Assembly (NCBI GenBank): GCA_030068145.1
Contig: JAPJBO010000459.1
Span: forward strand, 1-64,000
From: Diplonema papillatum
Taxonomy: Eukaryota; Euglenozoa; Diplonemea; Diplonemida; Diplonemidae
Length of the DNA stretch: 64,000 bases
Reading direction: 5' to 3'
Shown here: in pieces, positions 8,984 to 18,964 of the stretch
Numbering within the stretch: the stretch's first letter is position 1
Layout: every line of letters begins with the position of its first letter
Translations under genes and position numbers: made by a program
The notes under the pieces: generated by a model
The model's database searches: none
What the model saw: only the letters and a program-made list of their open reading frames with translations
Told to the model about the DNA's origin: nothing

Positions 8984-10168
8984 TCAAATACCTGGCTTAG
9001 ACCTCTTTGCCGGAGGCTCGTCGTCAGGCTGAGAGCGGTTCCGTCCACGGCCAACTGCGCGCGTCGGGACCCTTGGCTGACGCTCATGAAGTGCCCGGGC
9101 CTGACGAGAGACTGGCAACCTGACCTCCCGCTGGATCGGAGGAGGGGCCTGAGGAGGAAGAATCTGAAGTTGGTGTTCTCGCCGTTCTCTCACACCTAGT
9201 GTGCCTGCATTCATGTTGAGGCTCAGGACAGTAGCGGTATCTAGGCAGAGCAGGCGTTCGGAGGCTGCAGTGAGGATGATGGTCCCCGGAACCGCCCTCC
9301 TCTCGCTCGCAAAGCGTCTCCTGGCTTGCTCGTCGTACTCGCGAGCCAAGGAGCACCCGAATCTGGCCGCGAGATCGCACACCAACGCCGGGTAGCCGAA
9401 GACAACAGGGAGGGGGTTCCTCCCGAACGCCCCTGTTAGGCCGGCGATGACCAGGTACCGTTGAAGGGCGCAAACAGTCTGCACGAAGGGGCGATGGCTG
9501 GCCGTAATCCACCCCGCCGTGACTGGTGTGTACGGCTCCTTGTGGATGTCCACGTATGGCAGTGCGACATCCGGCTCCCTCTCTACCTTCCTCTGAAACG
9601 CGTTCAGCTCGGTGTGGCTGGGAGTGAGCTCCCTGGGGAGATGCATAAGACCATGGATGGCGATCTGCTCGGCTACATCCAGGACGGTCAGCGGCTGGTC
9701 CTTTGAGCGGGCTGCCCTCTGGTCGTCGCGCCTGGCGTCGCTGTCCTTTTCCCGCTGCTCGTTGCAACGGAACCACTTCTTGGCAACCGAGCGGAACTTG
9801 GGCGGAAGGTCAGACGGCAAACTGTCGATGCCATCCACTGAGGAGCACTCCAAGAGGGAGCGATATGCAAGTCCATCGAGGGTCGTTGCGGCTACCACGA
9901 AGCCCGCGGGATCCTCCTGATAGAGGCCTGCCGCCCATGACTCGAAGATGACCGCGTGAAGCACGCGATGCCTCCTGGTCACCGTTGCGCGGCTTGCCCC
10001 CTTCCATTCCTCATTGGCCGCCTCCCGTATCTTCCTATACTGCACATCCGCGACCATCTGCAGCCACCCTTCGAGCACCGACAGCTCTTCAAAGACGTTG
10101 CTGGCTGACTCAATTGGAACGCTTCGTAGCGCCGCGACTCTACCATCCCAGAACTGGCCAAGCGACAT
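8984..10168 (-). CDS. Gag-like first ORF of the retrotransposon
   Basis: A 394-residue ORF at the position where these elements carry gag. It has a helical middle and a basic C-terminus (GRGRNRSQPDDEPPAKRSKPGI) that could bind nucleic acid or act as a nuclear signal. I see no CCHC zinc knuckle and no clear match to a named family. The role is inferred from position: upstream of RT, same strand, between A1 and RT. The start at 10,168 is the first ATG after the tandem-repeat leader. Confidence 0.7.
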   Translation of the reverse strand: MSLGQFWDGRVAALRSVPIESASNVFEELSVLEGWLQMVADVQYRKIREAANEEWKGASRATVTRRHRVLHAVIFESWAAGLYQEDPAGFVVAATTLDGLAYRSLLECSSVDGIDSLPSDLPPKFRSVAKKWFRCNEQREKDSDARRDDQRAARSKDQPLTVLDVAEQIAIHGLMHLPRELTPSHTELNAFQRKVEREPDVALPYVDIHKEPYTPVTAGWITASHRPFVQTVCALQRYLVIAGLTGAFGRNPLPVVFGYPALVCDLAARFGCSLAREYDEQARRRFASERRAVPGTIILTAASERLLCLDTATVLSLNMNAGTLGVRERREHQLQILPPQAPPPIQREVRLPVSRQARALHERQPRVPTRAVGRGRNRSQPDDEPPAKRSKPGI

Positions 10169-10179
10169 GTCGGATTACC

Positions 10180-10460
10180 TGCCTCCTTTGTTCCTAACAG
10201 CAAGCAGATCACCGAGAGCACGGTTGCCGAATACCAAAGAGAAACAACCTCCTCCAGCTGAGACAGCAAGTAGATCACCGTGAGAACGGTAGCACGCGAA
10301 TACCAGAGCGAAACAACCGTTTCAAGCCGAAACAAAGCAGAGTCACAATACCTCGGCTACCAGATCACCGCGAGAACGGTAGCACGCGAAAATCAGAGCG
10401 AAACAACCTCTTCAAGCCGAAACAAAGAAGAGTCACAATACCTGGGCTACCATACCCAAA
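10180..10460. repeat. 66-90-bp tandem repeat in the retrotransposon leader
   Basis: Three units begin AGATCACCG at 10,206, 10,272 and 10,362, with AACGGTAGCACGCGAA and GCGAAACAACC in each full unit. They lie just upstream (minus strand) of the gag-like start. Confidence 0.75.
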
Positions 10461-10494
10461 AAACCGTCCCGGCTAAGATCGTGGATCTCTTCGG

Positions 10495-11150
10495 GTGGCT
10501 GGCCACTCAACCGGGAAGATCCTCTCGGACCTCTTCAGGAGCAGGCTGGTTGGCCGCTTTCGCCTGGGTAGACCTGGTTGGGCCTCTTCAGGGGCAGGCT
10601 GGTTGGCCGCTCTCGCCTGGGTAGATCTGGTTGGATCTCTTCAGGGGCAGGCTGGTTGGCCGCTCTCGCCTGGGTAGATCTGGTTGGACCTCTTCAGGGG
10701 CAGACCCGGTGGTCGCTCTCGCCTGGGTAGATCCGGTTGGACCTCTTCAGGGGCAGGCCCGGTGGCCGCTCTCGCCTGGGTAGATCTGGTTGGATCTCTT
10801 CAGGGGCAGGCTGGTTGGCCGCTCTCGCCTGGGAAGATCTGGTTGGACCTCTTCAGGGGCAGGCTGGTTGGCCGCTCTCGCCTGGGTAGATCTGGTTGGA
10901 CCTCTTCAGGGGCAGGCTGGTTGGCCGCTCTCGCCTGGGAAGATCTGGTTGGACCTCTTCAGGGGCAGGCTGGTTGGCCGCTCTCGCCTGGGTAGATCTG
11001 GTTGGACCTCTTCAGGGGCAGGCTTGTTGGCCGCTCTTGCCTGGGTAGATCTGGTTGGACCTCTTCAGGGGCAGGCTGGTTGGCCGCTCTCGCCTGGGTA
11101 GATCTGGTTGGACCTCTTCAGGAGCAGGCCCGGTGGCCACTTTCAACCTG
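10495..11150. repeat. 53-bp tandem repeat array in the retrotransposon leader
   Basis: About 12 copies of a 53-bp unit containing GGTTGGCCGCTCTCGCCTGG. Because 53 is not a multiple of 3, every frame cycles through the same 53 codons and stays open, creating false ORFs (for example WTSSGAGWLAALAWVDLVG). It probably acts as an untranslated or regulatory leader. Confidence 0.85.
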
Positions 11151-11236
11151 GCAAGGGGGGAGGGATTGCCCAGGGGGCTGCCCCCCCTGAAGAATATCAG
11201 TTCCGGAAAGCGACAGGGCCCGCAATACATCAAACA

Positions 11237-11319
11237 GGGAAGAAAAGATCGAGCTCCTGTTTGGTAATTTCGTTCCCTGCCGGGGCTTTGCACGAAATTA
11301 GCTGACATTAAACTCTCAT
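11237..11319 (-). repeat. Terminal A repeat (A1)
   Basis: 83 bp, identical to A2, forming the 5' end of the element on the minus strand. It contains the first recombinase codons without the rest of the gene. Confidence 0.93.
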
Positions 11320-11394
11320 ACAAGTACGAAGGCATATACAAAAAAAAAAAAAGGGTTCAATTGTTTTTCGGGGTGCGGTTGAGAGGGGGGCAGG

Positions 11395-11675
11395 GTACCA
11401 GGGAAAGCCTGCTACACGGGAGCCAAGCTTCGCGTGTTCGGCGGTACTGCAGATCCACGGGCCTACGGGTCAAGTGGCTACCGATTTCCCAAACTAAAGC
11501 ATCAAGGCTTGGCGCACCTTGGGGCTTGGCGCTCGCGCTGAACACAAGCTCGTCGAGACGGTCAGCCGCAGGGCAGAGCGGACGGGGTTGTGGCACTGTG
11601 CTGCCTCCGACTCAAGCTTTGCAAGCTGTGGTTGACCGTCACGTTCCTGGACCAGGAGCGGCCTTTTTTCTTTTT
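11395..11675 (+). repeat. Dispersed repeat, family R3 (about 270 bp)
   Basis: The block runs from GGTACCAGGGAAAGCCTGC to CACGTTCCTGGACCAGGAG. Copies lie at 21,955-22,215 (same orientation) and 53,570-53,845 (inverted). Lengths differ by small indels. Each copy is flanked on one side by a T/C- or A-rich tail, as in a retroposed sequence. No gene is seen. Confidence 0.8.
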
Positions 11676-11727
11676 TCTTCTTCTTCTTCTTCGGTGCGGT
11701 TTCCTTCGGAACCGAAGGCGCCGGTTG

Positions 11728-11889
11728 TGCGTAGTGCACGCTAATAACGACGTGGTGCGCGGCCATCCGGCAGGACTCGACGACGACGTCGAGCAGCTCG
11801 CTCGGGACGCCTCAGTGCTTGCGTCCCGGATGGCGACCGCTGCGTCGATCTCGACGCACACAGAAGTCGCTCGCACGACCAATTCGTAG
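11728..11889 (-). pseudogene. Truncated copy of the left-edge exon
   Basis: The sequence matches the exon at 1-426 starting at the same boundary (GTAGCTACGAATTGG). It lacks about 25 nt after the TEAS codons, which shifts the frame, and homology ends near the AHHVVIS codons. It sits directly beside an R3 repeat, so it was probably carried there by rearrangement. Confidence 0.6.
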
Positions 11890-11974
11890 CTACCGTAATT
11901 GGATTAACCACATACGGACGGAGGGGGGGTGGGTTCAGCGCTCTTGTTAAGGATCAGCCACTTTGGCCGGATGG

Positions 11975-12262
11975 CCGGATAAACCAGACCCCCCCCCTCT
12001 ACAGTGCAGTTGCCTTGGAGGGTGGTCAAATTCTCGAAGGTGAAATGGTCAAAATTCCCTGCCAAAAGTGGGCCCACAAAATTTTTCCAAAGTGTGGTAT
12101 TTGGGGTATTTGGGGCAAAAAAAAATTTTTTTTTTCTGACCGCCCACCGTGGTGACCACCTTAGAGTGTGACAGGTAGCGTCTCCCCCCTCCACAGTGAA
12201 AATAGCCTGAGGGGGGGGGGGGGGGGGGGGGGTCAGCCGGCTGATGGATGGATGGATGGTTC
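11975..12262. repeat. Poly-C/poly-G-bounded element
   Basis: It begins with a C run and CTCTACAGTGCAG, and ends with CTCCACAGTGAAAATAG and a run of about 22 G, so the ends are imperfect inverted repeats. The interior (AAGGTGAAATGG, GGCAAAAAAAAATTTTTT, GACCACCTTAGAG) matches 46,640-46,915. A (GATG)n tract follows at 12,240-12,258. Confidence 0.55.
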
Positions 12263-12542
12263 TTAACAAGATGCCTGGGTGGGTTAATTTGGGAAAAAGG
12301 GACTTTTTTGGGTAAGCCTCAGGTCATACTCAGAGGAGGGGGAGATGGGTCAGAAATGGGAACCGAGGGCCCATATTGCTGCCCGACGAAGGTCGCATTT
12401 GAAAGACCTGTGCCATAACGTTCCAATAAAACAAACGACGGCCACTTTCGATGAGTATTTGGCTTCGTACATGCTCACAGGAATCCTCTTGTATTAAACG
12501 ACGCATATATGCGTCGTTCGTCCGTATGCGTGGTTAATGTTG

Positions 12543-13378
12543 AACCGGGTAAACCCTGGGACACCCCCAAAAAAATGGGGCTGGGTGTCCCAGGTTTACC
12601 CCGGTTCGGCATTTTTGTTTTGCGACTTTGCGTACTTTGCAGAACATCGCGACCCTGGTGCTTGCCCGCGCCTTGGGGTGCTCAATACTCAGCTCGACCC
12701 CTAGATGCCGCTGTCGTAGGAGGCTGCAGGACCACCACTGGTGCAGTCACGAAGGAGACTACCTGGGACACACCCCCGGGTGTCCCAGGTTTACCCCGGT
12801 TCGGCATTTTTGTTTTGCGACTTTGCGTACTTTGCAGAACATCGCGACCCTGGTGCTTACCCGCGCCTTGGGGTGCTCAATACTCAGCTCGACTCCTAGA
12901 TGCCGCTGTCGTAAGAGGTTGCAGGACCACCACTGGTGCAGTCACGAAGGAGACTACCTGGGACACACCCCCGGGTGTCCCAGGTTTACCCCGGTTCGGC
13001 ATTTTTGTTTTGCGACTTTGCGTACTTTGCAGAACATCGCGACCCTGGTGCTTACCCGCGCCTTGGGGTGCTCAATACTCAGCTCGACCCCTAGATGCCG
13101 CTGTCGTAGGAGGTTGCAGGACCACCACTGGTGCAGTCACGAAGGAGACTACCTGGGACACACCCCCGGGTGTCCCAGGTTTACCCCGGTTCGGCATTTT
13201 TGTTTTGCGACTTTGCGTACTTTGCAGAACATCGCGACCCTGGTGCTTGCCCGCGCCTTGGGGTGCTCAATACTAAGCTCGACCCCTAGATGCCGCTGTC
13301 GTAAGAGGTTGCAGGACCACCACTGGTGCAGTCACGAAGGAGACTACCTGGGACACACCCCCGGGTGTCCCAGGTTTT
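12543..13378. repeat. 195-bp satellite, four units, with a hairpin at each junction
   Basis: ATCGCGACCC recurs at 12,646, 12,841, 13,036 and 13,231, an exact 195-bp period. Each junction has an 11-bp perfect stem (ACCTGGGACAC / GTGTCCCAGGT) around an 8-nt loop, at 12,761, 12,956, 13,151 and 13,346. The left end has a longer imperfect inverted repeat (12,543-12,566 with 12,583-12,606). The period is a multiple of 3, so two overlapping frames stay open across all units. Neither looks like a known protein. Confidence 0.85.
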
Positions 13379-13534
13379 ACCCGGTCCGTCATTTACCCGT
13401 TCCAGCTTTAGTCCAGCTCAATATTATTCCAATTGCGTGGGTCTGAGTGCGAAATAAATTTTCAAGAGTTAAAGTTCGCTCGAGAAGAGAGCGGGGTTTA
13501 GAGTCTCCGGTCGACCTTCGTCGAATGGGTTCGT

Positions 13535-14140
13535 TTTTTTTTTTTAAGCGGATCTGGCGCTTCCTTTTTTTGTGCGCACTTCCTTCGAACCCTGTTTTGT
13601 TCATCTAACAGGAGTGAGGATAGCACGCTGCCATCGATCGGTTTTTGTTCTTGACAAATTGCATTTGCTAGACACAAAAAGAACGCTGTGTGAGAGCCCG
13701 CGCGCTGCGGAAACTTTTTTGACGGACCGTGTGTAAAGAATTCAATTCTCTTTTGGTACGGTTGCCTTCGGAGCCGTAGTAGGAGCCGCTCCGGTGTGCG
13801 AATTAAACCTGCACAATACTGACATACATTGAAGGGTAACCCGCAAAATTGTTTGCACCAAAAAAGACCGAAGGCGTCGGAAATCTGTTGGTTACCACGC
13901 AACAACGAAAAATAATAATCACAGCAGTCGTTGGATAGTAGCACGGAAGGTCTGGTAGTGGAAGTCTTTTGGCTTGGTCGCTCACGAGCGTGTGGTATGT
14001 CCCTACGCCTGCCAGCATGGTGTCTTCCTGATGTCCTTGACCATTTGACCGAGTGCTTGCGCGTGTGCTACGTCAATACTGAGCCGGTCCATCACACCGT
14101 GATAGACCGAAGAATACAGCACCGGGCAAATTCGATGCAG
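13535..14140. repeat. Dispersed repeats R4 and R7; no gene
   Basis: 13,535-13,745 matches 25,078-25,260 (GACAAATTGCATTTG, AGAGCCCGCGCGCTGCGG). 13,806-13,870 is a variant of R7, whose core AAGGGCAACCCACAAGATTG also occurs at 17,990-18,040, 24,683-24,733, 27,781-27,830 and 28,402-28,450. The long minus-strand frame here is made of these repeats. Confidence 0.6.
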
Positions 14141-14265
14141 CTCTAGGGACTAGGGATGGACCTGATAGACCGTGGTGGACCGTGATTCACTGTGATAAAC
14201 AGCGGCAGGCACTTCGATGCAGTTTCAAGAGATAGGGACGGACCGGCTCGAATACCCTGCCTTCA
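14140..14265. repeat. Dispersed repeat shared with 16,935-17,065
   Basis: A block with GGGACTAGGGATGGACCTG and GTGATAAACAGCGGCAGGCA is nearly identical at 16,935-17,065. It begins about 35 bp inside the intron that follows the cysteine-rich exon. Confidence 0.7.
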
Positions 14266-14298
14266 AGCAAAAGAGTCCGTTTTTTGGCAGCGACATAC

Positions 14299-14591
14299 CT
14301 GAGGAGCCGCAAACCAACGCAGTTGTCGACGGTTTCGCAGATGGGTCGGCAAGCCCCGCCTGATGGGCAAAGGACGACAGTATTGCGGCACGTGCCGCCC
14401 CTGGTGCACAGTACTTCGCATGTCGAATCGGCCGGGCAGTCGACGACGTTGTCCTTGCAGCTGTCTCCGAGGTCAAAGCACGAAGCTTGACACAGGCCGC
14501 CCCGGCTGCTACACAACGGGGTCACGACGGTCGCATTCACTTTCTCAACCACCACCAACGCGCACGTGAGCAGGAGCGAAGCAGAAAGCAT
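14299..14591 (-). CDS. First exon of a secreted cysteine-rich repeat protein
   Basis: The ATG at 14,591 opens a hydrophobic signal peptide (MLSASLLLTCALVVVEKVNA), then about 75 residues with 12 cysteines spaced C-x6-C-x3-C-x6-C-x6-C-x5-C-x3-C-x5-C-x6-C-x5-C-x3-C-x5-C. This is a repeat of about 24 residues (CP..xxC...C, two and a half copies), as in extracellular Cys-repeat proteins of protists. The exon most likely ends at CTCAG|GTATGT (14,299/14,298), because the codons after that donor lose the pattern and soon run into a dispersed repeat. Later exons were not found. The product would be exported or cell-surface. Confidence 0.6.
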
Positions 14592-15104
14592 TGCGGCGGG
14601 GGGGGCTCAGGTGGAGATGCCCCTCTACGGCAGTGCGCGTGGGTGCGTGGGTGCGTTCGTGATTCGTTTTCTTTGCTGTTTTTCTTCGGGGGTTTTTTTT
14701 TTCTGCTTTTTATCTTCCCTTGTGCGCCTGGAGTTTGGTGGTTTGCAACCGGCGTAGTCAAAGAATGGCTGCAGAATGCGAAAACGAGGAGTAATTGCCT
14801 CCGCAGTGCCGTCAGGAACCGGAAGATAACAGCTACAAAACAAGCGGGCACTGACCTGGACCTGCACGTTCACTTCTTTTATAAACCAGCTTCCAGCCAG
14901 GAAACTGGGAAAGCAGGTCCCAACTGACTCTCTGGGTTGTAACTAGTGGGCTCGCTGATCGCGCTACCCTGAACCCGAATCCTGGTCGGGCACTTCACTT
15001 TGCTCTGACCTGTTTGTTCACCTCTGTTATAAACCGGTTTCCAGCCCAACACCGCTTCAGGAAACTGGGAAAGCAGGTCCTCTAACTGACACCCCCGTCC
15101 TGCT

Positions 15105-15410
15105 GTCAAGATTAACCGACACCATTGTGGGATCTGATGAGCGATCGCTCGGACATTGAATATTCGCTACTACAACCAAGATCTGCACTCATCCATGCTC
15201 CATCGAGGCTCACGCCAACGACTTCGCGGGGTGGACCACGCACTCCTACGCACGCCTGGCTTTGTGATACCAGTACGCGGCCAACTATGGGTGGATCGCT
15301 TTGAACATCATCCATTTTCGGGACCGGTGTGTGTGTGTGCATTTGGCAGGTGAGTTGTTACACACTCATTATCGAATGATGCCGACTCCCATGGCTATCG
15401 TCGTTGACCG
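15105..15410 (-). repeat. Dispersed repeat R2, inverted copy with extension
   Basis: It matches 54,895-55,085 and 1,452-1,640 (inverted) and shares its left part (CACTCATCCA, CGAGGCTCACGCCAACGACT) with 17,070-17,175. No coding frame is supported. Confidence 0.65.
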
Positions 15411-16930
15411 CACTACCCTGAACCCAAATCCTGGACGGTTTCAGGTGGCGAGCTGGCAATTGATCATGATCCGGGGGTTCAGTTTCCTCACACATTGCAT
15501 AATAGCAAGAACCCCGTAAAGCAATAACCCGTACACTACGAGTAGAGGAGAAAGGAAAAAGCGAGATTTGGAAAACAAGACGTTGACCGCACTACCCTGA
15601 ACCCAAATCTCAGGTTTCGAGGGTGGGCGGTATCCGGGATCTTAAAGGCTCCGGTCGACGTTCGTCATTTTTTTTGCCTCTCTGTTGGCGTTCGCTTTTT
15701 CTTTTTGTCGCACGCGCAGTCCATCCTTGGTATCGCCTCGCTTGTGATGACAATTGTTGGTTACGTAAATATCATTTCCCTTCCCCCTGACGACAGCAGC
15801 CCACCTACAGAGCGGCTGTCTTCTGCTGGGTCTCTACCGTTCGGGGGGTTGGACATGGGCTCGATAGCTGACAATATATATTCACTTTTACCTCCCCCGT
15901 GCTTAAGATCGGTTTCAGCGGGGCCTGAAAATCGATCTTCAGCGTGGGGTACACACTACACCTAGAGAAACGGTAGGAACTGGAGCAAAGCGCATGGCAG
16001 GATGAACGCACTCGCCGAACCTACAACAGGAGAATTCGGTGGGTTGAGGCGGGTCTTCGGTCATTTTCTTTTACATGAGCGCCAGGCTTGGAAGGATTTG
16101 CTCGACCAAAAGCTGCCAGACAAAGAACCGAAGGGATCCCAAGTGCTGAAACTACTGAACCACGTGTTCAAACGGACGTGAGGTCATGCGGGTCTAACCC
16201 CACACGACAAGACATACTAACGCAACAGGTCAAAGTCCTGAGTGTCCCATTGGGATATAAGGGAACTTCACCCAAATCAATATATCTTCCCTTCCATTCG
16301 GAGTCAAAACAGCTACGTCGAGTTTTTTTTCCCTCCCTCCCTTGTTCCGGTAGCTGGAATGTGATATCGCCTGGTTGGCCCTTTGGCATGGTCCCTATCT
16401 CAGTTCGTCAGAGAGCAAAATCTCAGGTTTCTGTCTGAGTTCTCTCTTGCCTTTCCTGTTTCCGACGATGGATGATCACTTCGATAGCGTGGCAAACTAC
16501 GTGCGGCCCCCAGACCCGAGTGCGGCTAGCTGTCAATGCCTTTAGATTTAAGTTCAGTACACGGGTGGGCGAGAACTATCGACTGGCGCTAATCCAGGCT
16601 TGCACACACGTAGTACGTTGCACGGGGTAAAGCTTCCCCGTCCAAGCCACCTCATAAACTCCCTGGTGAGCATACGGTCGTTCTGCGTTTTCGTTTCTTG
16701 AGTATTTTCATCATTCTGCATGTTTGACTGGCATCAAGTATGCCCTTCTGCATAGCGTTATTTGTGGTTTGGAAGGCCGGTGTGTTTAGAGTCTCCGGTT
16801 GACTTGTGGCGGGAGGAGGCGGTGTGGTGTGGGGGGGGGAGAAATTGCGTTGCTTTATGGGTTATTACTTGTACTTTTTTTGCTGTCGACAAATACAATT
16901 TACTTTCGGTGCCTTTTAGTGACTGGTGGT
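15410..16930. other. Repeat-rich spacer, no gene recognised
   Basis: It contains duplicated CACTACCCTGAACCCAAATC (15,410 and 15,585), a block at 16,145-16,320 that is present inverted at 49,610-49,850, and a lone foldback arm (16,244-16,266). No convincing exon. Confidence 0.4.
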
Positions 16931-16934
16931 GACA

Positions 16935-17175
16935 GCTCCGGGCAATTCGATGCAGCTCTAGGGACTAGGGATGGACCTGATAGACCGTGGTGGACCGTGA
17001 TTCGCTGTGATAAACAGCGGCAGGCACTTCGATGCAGTGTCAAGAGATAGGGACGGACCGGCTCAATTACAACCAAGATCGGCACTCATCCACGCTCCAT
17101 CGAGGCTCACGCCAACGACTTCGCGGCACTCCTACGCACGCCTGGCTTTGTGATACCAGTACGCGGCCAACTATC
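16935..17175 (+). repeat. Joined dispersed repeats
   Basis: Second copy of the 14,140-14,265 block, fused directly to an R2 fragment (17,065-17,175). Confidence 0.65.
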
Positions 17176-18964
17176 GGGTGTGCTACACGCGTTTTTTTGT
17201 CGCGTCGCGCGCCCGTGTGCGTTAACTCCAGCTTTTTTGAGGCTGGACTCCACTTTGTAGTATTGTTTGAAAGCTTGTTCAACTTTACACTTGAGCGCGA
17301 CTGAATGGGAAAGGAAGAGAGGGCCAACGACAGGGCTGCGCCGCCCACAGAGCGTGTGGCAAGCGCGCCGTGTTACTTTGGGCCAGGTTCCGCCGTCCCT
17401 GCAATCCTCAAATGGAGGAGAACATGCTGTTACACGGCAACAAAGGCGACTTGGTTGGGGCTGTTTGGTTGGGCTTGGTTTCTGCAGGGTCAGGGCCCGT
17501 CGATCGGAAAGTGAGGCCTCGGGGTTCCCACGGCATGATGGATACCAACTGAGGGCCGCACCAGCTGGCAGGCTATTGAAGCACGAATGAGAGCAAAGTC
17601 TCGGCGAAAAAGACAGGCGCTTCGTTTTGTTTGTGCGTGCCGGTTGATCGTTTTCCCACTTGTATTTACCCTGTGTGTATTCAGGTAAGGAATTCTGATC
17701 AACCCCCAAAACTCGCTGCCTACGTCTTTTTAGAGTTAAAGTTCACTTGAAATTCCGGGGTTTTAGGGTCTCCGTGTGACCGTTCATGAATGGGTTCTCT
17801 TCGAGCAAGAAAGGGCTATGTGGTTACGGGTTGTATATTTGAACGCTTTCGTTATGGGTTATGGCTAGCCATGTCCTGGTCATGGACTGTTTGTGACCGA
17901 CACCAAGTACATTCCTTCGTGGAGTGTAGTCTTGGGCCCCCCACGTTCTACAAGTTGAGCAGGGGTTGCCTTGTAGCCCGTACCCTGTAGCCTGCACAAT
18001 ACATTGAAGGGCAACCCACAAGATTGTTAGTACTAAAAAGGTCAGTTTCGTGGACCGGCGAAGAAGTTTCACCAGCAACCAGGGATTCGATTCCCGCCCT
18101 TCCCAATGAAAACCTGGTGCATCTTGAAAGGGCCCACAAACCACGCACATACTTTTTGACACCCCCTGCTTGGACAACAGGTTCTTCGAGGTCGAAACGT
18201 CTCACAGTGGCTATTGCTCTTGCTGCTTCACATTGGCAGCATTCGTTGTGTTTTCAAAAGTTGGGCTTTCACGTGTATGCCCCTCAGCCGGGAGAACCCC
18301 TGGTGGGGGTCAGCTGCGGTGTTGACGTGCAAACCGCTGTCAAAGCTGGGTACAGTAATCCGATCACAACAGTCGTTGTCTGGCGGGATTTGCTTTTTTG
18401 TTGCTTGCTTTTATCCAGTTCCACTGGTAGCATTAATTGTGTTTTGGAAAAGGTGGGGTTGCGTGCATGAGGTCAGTTGCGGTGTTGACGTGCAAACCGC
18501 TGCGTAGAGGGCCCATCGAACCATTTAGCAGCTCGTTGAGTACCTTTCTTTTGTGCATGATGGGTCCGCTCTTTTGGCCACCACACGAGGGGGGCAAAGC
18601 GAGACATCAGGTGCATTTGGAAGGTACAACAAAAAGTGGGCCGCCACAGGACAGAGACGGGATTTGGAGGGAAAAACTCAGTATAATGTTTAGGCAGGAC
18701 ACTGCCTCTCATGCATGTTTGATGCTAGGATCAAGTCTTCTTCGAAGAGAGTGTAAAATAGAAAAGGGAAAAAGGAAGAGGGTAAAGGGGTCGCGGGGAG
18801 TGTAAGACTCCGCAGGTAGGGTATGAAACCTTGAGGGACTAGTCCTCTTTATTGTTTTTCACCGCGGTGTTGTGTGCACCTCGTTCTTCGTCTCGGGTTT
18901 CGCTCGTGAACGCAGACCAATCCAGAGTTAGAGCTCATCAGTGGGTCCTTTGGATGGGGAGTAA
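17176..18964. other. Repeat mosaic, no gene recognised
   Basis: 17,610-17,740 recurs at 24,580-24,690. R7 lies at 17,990-18,040. A B-box repeat lies at 18,040-18,150. Two short direct copies of GTTGACGTGCAAACCGCTG lie at 18,323 and 18,484. An R8 fragment lies at 18,690-18,760. The 200-codon minus-strand frame at 17,107-17,709 has no recognisable domain. Confidence 0.4.
18040..18150 (+). repeat. B-box-containing (possibly tRNA-derived) repeat
   Basis: GGATTCGATTCC at 18,083-18,094 resembles a pol III B-box. The block with CCCTTCCCAATGAAAACCTG is the reverse complement of part of the 204-bp tandem units at 22,718-23,375. Confidence 0.5.

Larger units (their letters stand above)
4541..11319 (-). 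mobile_element. Tyrosine-recombinase (DIRS/PAT-like) retrotransposon, apparently intact
   Basis: A 6,779-bp element on the minus strand. It is bounded by split direct repeats: A (83 bp, at 11,237-11,319 and 6,285-6,367) and B (340 bp, at 6,367-6,706 and 4,541-4,880). Reading 5' to 3' the order is A1, tandem-repeat leader, gag-like ORF, RT-RNase H ORF, B1-A2, recombinase ORF, B2. The two A copies are identical and the two B copies differ at one base, so insertion was recent. No target-site duplication is visible, as expected for recombinase-mediated insertion. All three ORFs are uninterrupted, so the element may be active. Split repeats and a tyrosine recombinase place it near PAT/Ngaro/TOC-type elements rather than LTR retrotransposons. 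Confidence 0.9.

Noticed and set aside
10280-11305. Several plus-strand ORFs rich in Gly, Trp and Leu
   Set aside because: Produced by the 53-bp array, which leaves all frames open; no protein family fits.
12509-13446. Two overlapping ORFs of 255 and 272 codons
   Set aside because: They arise because the 195-bp satellite period is a multiple of 3; the peptides simply repeat every 65 residues.
17107-17709. 200-codon minus-strand ORF
   Set aside because: Built largely from sequences repeated at 24,580-24,690 and R2; no domain and no splice context.
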